NCBI RefSeq assembly: GCF_038900095.1
Contig: NZ_JBBMQQ010000002.1
Coordinates: 124,001-188,000 of the forward strand
Direction: 5' to 3'
Source: Hoeflea sp038900095
GTDB taxonomy: Bacteria > Pseudomonadota > Alphaproteobacteria > Rhizobiales > Rhizobiaceae
Length of the DNA: 64,000 bases
The notes under the pieces are model-generated. The model was not told the DNA's origin, searched no databases, and was given only the letters and a program-made list of their open reading frames with translations. This document shows positions 62,277-64,000 of this stretch, in pieces. The translations under genes and the position numbers were made by a program. Position 1 is the stretch's first letter; each line of letters begins with the position of its first letter.

Positions 62277-63449
62277 ATGAGTGCCGAACACCAAGCCGCA
62301 CCCGCGTGGAGCGCTCCGCGCGGTGTGCCCGTGTCGATCCTGACCGGCTTCCTGGGAGCAGGCAAGACAACATTGCTCAATCGCCTCATCGGCGATCCGT
62401 GGCTCAGCGACGCGGCTCTTATCATCAATGAATTCGGCGATGTCGGCATCGACCACCTGCTGGTCGAAAGCTCGAGCGATGGCGTGATCGAATTGTCCGA
62501 CGGCTGTTTGTGCTGCACCGTGCGCGGCGAATTGGTGGATACGCTGGCAGACCTGATGGACCGGATGCAGACGGGACGTATCCGGCCGTTCTCGCGGGTG
62601 GTGATCGAAACCACCGGACTGGCCGACCCGGTGCCGGTGATGCAGTCGGTGATCGGTCATCCGGCGCTTGGCCAATCCTACCGGCTCGAGGGTCTGGTGA
62701 CAGTGGTCGATGCGGTCAATGGCCTTGCGACGCTGACGGAGCACGAGGAAGCGCGCCGGCAGGTTGCCGTGGCCGATACGATCGTTGTTTCCAAAACAGC
62801 GATTGCGGAGAACTGGGACGAACTCGGCTCACGGCTCGAGACGCTCAATCCGCTGGCACGGGTGATCCGCGCCGAAGATCCGGAGCTGACGGCGCAAGGC
62901 CTTTTCAACACCGGCGCCTATGATCCTGTCGCGCACAGCCTGGATGTGGCGCGGTGGCTGAGTGCGGGGCAGGACGATCATGCCCACGATCATCACGGGC
63001 ACGGGCATGACCACAGCCACGGACACGGGCACGGGGCAGCCCATGCGCATGACGTGAACCGGCACGACCAGCATATCCGGGCGGACTCGATGATATTCGA
63101 GAAGCCGATCACGCCCGAGGCGCTGGCGATGTTTCTTGACCTGTTGCGGTCGGCTCACGGACCGAACCTGCTGCGGATGAAAGGCATCATCAAGCTGTCG
63201 GATGATCCGTCGCGGCCGCTGGTGCTGCATGCGGTGCAGGCGCTGATGTCCGAACCGGTGCGGCTTCCGGCCTGGCCGGAAGGGGCCAGGGACGAGACAA
63301 GGCTGGTGGTGATCACGCGGGACATGCCGGAAGGCTTTATTGCCGAGCTGTTTTCGTCCTTTGCGGGCGAGCCGGGGATTGGACGGCCCGACCGGGATGC
63401 GCTGACCGGCAACCCGCTGGTGATTCCCGGCATGCCGGCACGGCGCTAA
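62277..63449 (+). CDS. CobW/COG0523-family GTPase (putative metallochaperone)
   Basis: 390-residue G3E-family GTPase. Walker A GFLGAGKTT (24-32), the COG0523 metal motif GCLCCT (C-x-C-C) and NEFGDVGIDH are present. A histidine-rich loop (about 235-262, alternating H with D and G) precedes the CobW C-terminal domain. Such proteins deliver zinc or cobalt; the His-rich loop suggests zinc or nickel storage. It begins 19 bp after the carboxypeptidase gene. Which metal enzyme it serves is unknown. Confidence 0.92.
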   Translation: MSAEHQAAPAWSAPRGVPVSILTGFLGAGKTTLLNRLIGDPWLSDAALIINEFGDVGIDHLLVESSSDGVIELSDGCLCCTVRGELVDTLADLMDRMQTGRIRPFSRVVIETTGLADPVPVMQSVIGHPALGQSYRLEGLVTVVDAVNGLATLTEHEEARRQVAVADTIVVSKTAIAENWDELGSRLETLNPLARVIRAEDPELTAQGLFNTGAYDPVAHSLDVARWLSAGQDDHAHDHHGHGHDHSHGHGHGAAHAHDVNRHDQHIRADSMIFEKPITPEALAMFLDLLRSAHGPNLLRMKGIIKLSDDPSRPLVLHAVQALMSEPVRLPAWPEGARDETRLVVITRDMPEGFIAELFSSFAGEPGIGRPDRDALTGNPLVIPGMPARR

Positions 63450-63482
63450 CGCCGCCTGGCCGCAACATCGAGCTGACCGGGA

Positions 63483-63716
63483 TCAGCCTTTTTCGATGAC
63501 GAAGACATGCCCGCCCTCAACCGGGGCGTTGCTGATCAGTTGATGCCCGTCCTCGCGGCAGTAGTGCGGAATGTCGATCACTGCCAGCGGATCGGTGGTT
63601 TCAATCCGGATCTGCGTGCCGCTGGCAAGGGCCCGCATGTGTTTGCGGGTCTTGAGAACGGGAAGCGGACATTTCAGGCCGCGAAGATCCAGCACGGTTT
63701 CGTTGCCGCTACTCAA
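63483..63716 (-). CDS. tusA: TusA-family sulfurtransferase
   Basis: 77-residue TusA-type protein. The persulfide-carrying cysteine is C16 in LRGLKCPLPVLKT (C-P-x-P motif), and D-P-L-A-V-I-D-I-P and the C-terminal beta strand are typical. It relays sulfur to tRNA thiolation or molybdenum cofactor enzymes. The start overlaps the stop of the upstream minus-strand gene (ATGA). It converges on the CobW gene. Confidence 0.92.
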   Translation of the reverse strand: MSSGNETVLDLRGLKCPLPVLKTRKHMRALASGTQIRIETTDPLAVIDIPHYCREDGHQLISNAPVEGGHVFVIEKG

Positions 63717-64000
63717 TTGCTGCTCCAGATTTTCCAGAACGGCTTGCTGGACTGGCTGGCCTGCTGCGCCGGTCCGGCATTGGCGGCTGATGATGGAAGG
63801 TCAGGATTTGGCGTGGGGACCGGTACACCCGGTGACGCGGGAGCGGCCACGACCGGGGTCGTGGTTTCGCCCGAAGCCGCAGCCTGTGAAGCCGTGGCAC
63901 CATCCGGGGCAGCTGGTGCCGAGCCCGGGGTCAGGGCCTTGAGCGGATTGCCGGTCGAAAACAGGCTGAGCACCGGAATGGCGGGAGCTTGCCCGCCATT
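63713..64000 (-). CDS. C-terminal tail of an unidentified Pro/Ala-rich protein (5' end outside window)
   Basis: The last ~95 residues of a minus-strand gene, open to the window edge. The segment is low complexity, rich in Ala, Pro, Ser and Thr (PGSAPAAPDGATASQAAA, VAAPASPGVPVPTPNPDLP), ending SSKPFWKIWSSN. It is translationally coupled to tusA by a 4-bp overlap. No function can be assigned from the tail. Confidence 0.6.
   Translation of the reverse strand, partial: NGGQAPAIPVLSLFSTGNPLKALTPGSAPAAPDGATASQAAASGETTTPVVAAPASPGVPVPTPNPDLPSSAANAGPAQQASQSSKPFWKIWSSN

Overview
The window reads as a contiguous piece of an alphaproteobacterial chromosome, most likely from the Hyphomicrobiales (Rhizobiales), near Rhizobiaceae/Phyllobacteriaceae. 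Pointers are the high GC content, dense operons with 4-bp ATGA/TTGA overlaps, phaR divergent from phaAB, a SAM-II riboswitch in front of metA, a CarD-type regulator downstream of fdxA, an RpoH2-like sigma factor behind an EcfG-type promoter, and long pyc and Suv3-like helicase genes. I see no insertion sequence, prophage, CRISPR array or plasmid replication gene. One tRNA, tRNA-Arg(CCU), is present.

Layout. 0-1.6 kb: end of an aldehyde dehydrogenase overlapping an iron-dependent alcohol dehydrogenase. 1.8-6.1 kb: LuxR-type regulator without an adjacent luxI, then pyruvate carboxylase. 6.3-10.2 kb: small membrane protein, HbpS/GlcG-like protein, and the polyhydroxybutyrate genes phaR | phaA-phaB. 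10.4-15.5 kb: glutathione-transferase-like gene, an unusual non-coding stretch with a three-copy repeat rich in GANTC and GTTAAC sites, a Suv3-like helicase and an S4 RNA-binding protein. 15.7-20 kb: fdxA, carD, rpoH and an M48 metalloprotease lipoprotein. 20-24.3 kb: thiamine module, TPP riboswitch-thiBPQ with divergent thiamine pyrophosphokinase. 24.3-32.5 kb: Uup-like ABC-F ATPase, small unknown gene, MoxR ATPase, diguanylate cyclase, SAM-II riboswitch-metA, GNAT, Phd-Doc toxin-antitoxin, VWA (CoxE-like) protein.

32.5-51.6 kb is the most interesting part: a probable sulfosugar (sulfoquinovose) catabolic region. In order it has an aldose 1-epimerase, a TRAP transporter (DctQ, DctM, DctP), a Sel1-like protein and a di-heme peroxidase, a PfkB kinase overlapping a LacD/YihT-type class I aldolase, an antisense degenerate histidine phosphatase, an L-fucose-isomerase-like protein, a Gfo/Idh/MocA-family protein, a GntR/HutC regulator, then suyA-suyB-slcC-comC and a second TRAP transporter. 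A perfect 14-bp palindrome, GTCTTATATAAGAC, occurs four times in this region, each time in front of a transcription unit: dctQM, dctP, kinase-aldolase, and the regulator/suyAB divergence. This defines a putative regulon. The inferred route is import, glycoside cleavage, mutarotation, isomerisation to sulfofructose, phosphorylation, aldol cleavage to DHAP and sulfolactaldehyde, oxidation to sulfolactate (enzyme not found here), stereo-inversion by SlcC/ComC and desulfonation by SuyAB to pyruvate and sulfite. Substrate assignment is inference from families and context.

52-64 kb: a molybdenum hydroxylase (CoxSLM-like, form II), dxr, a HIBADH-family reductase, an MFS transporter, tRNA-Arg, an M20 amidohydrolase, a D-Ala-D-Ala carboxypeptidase, a CobW-family GTPase, TusA, and the end of a Pro/Ala-rich protein leaving the window.
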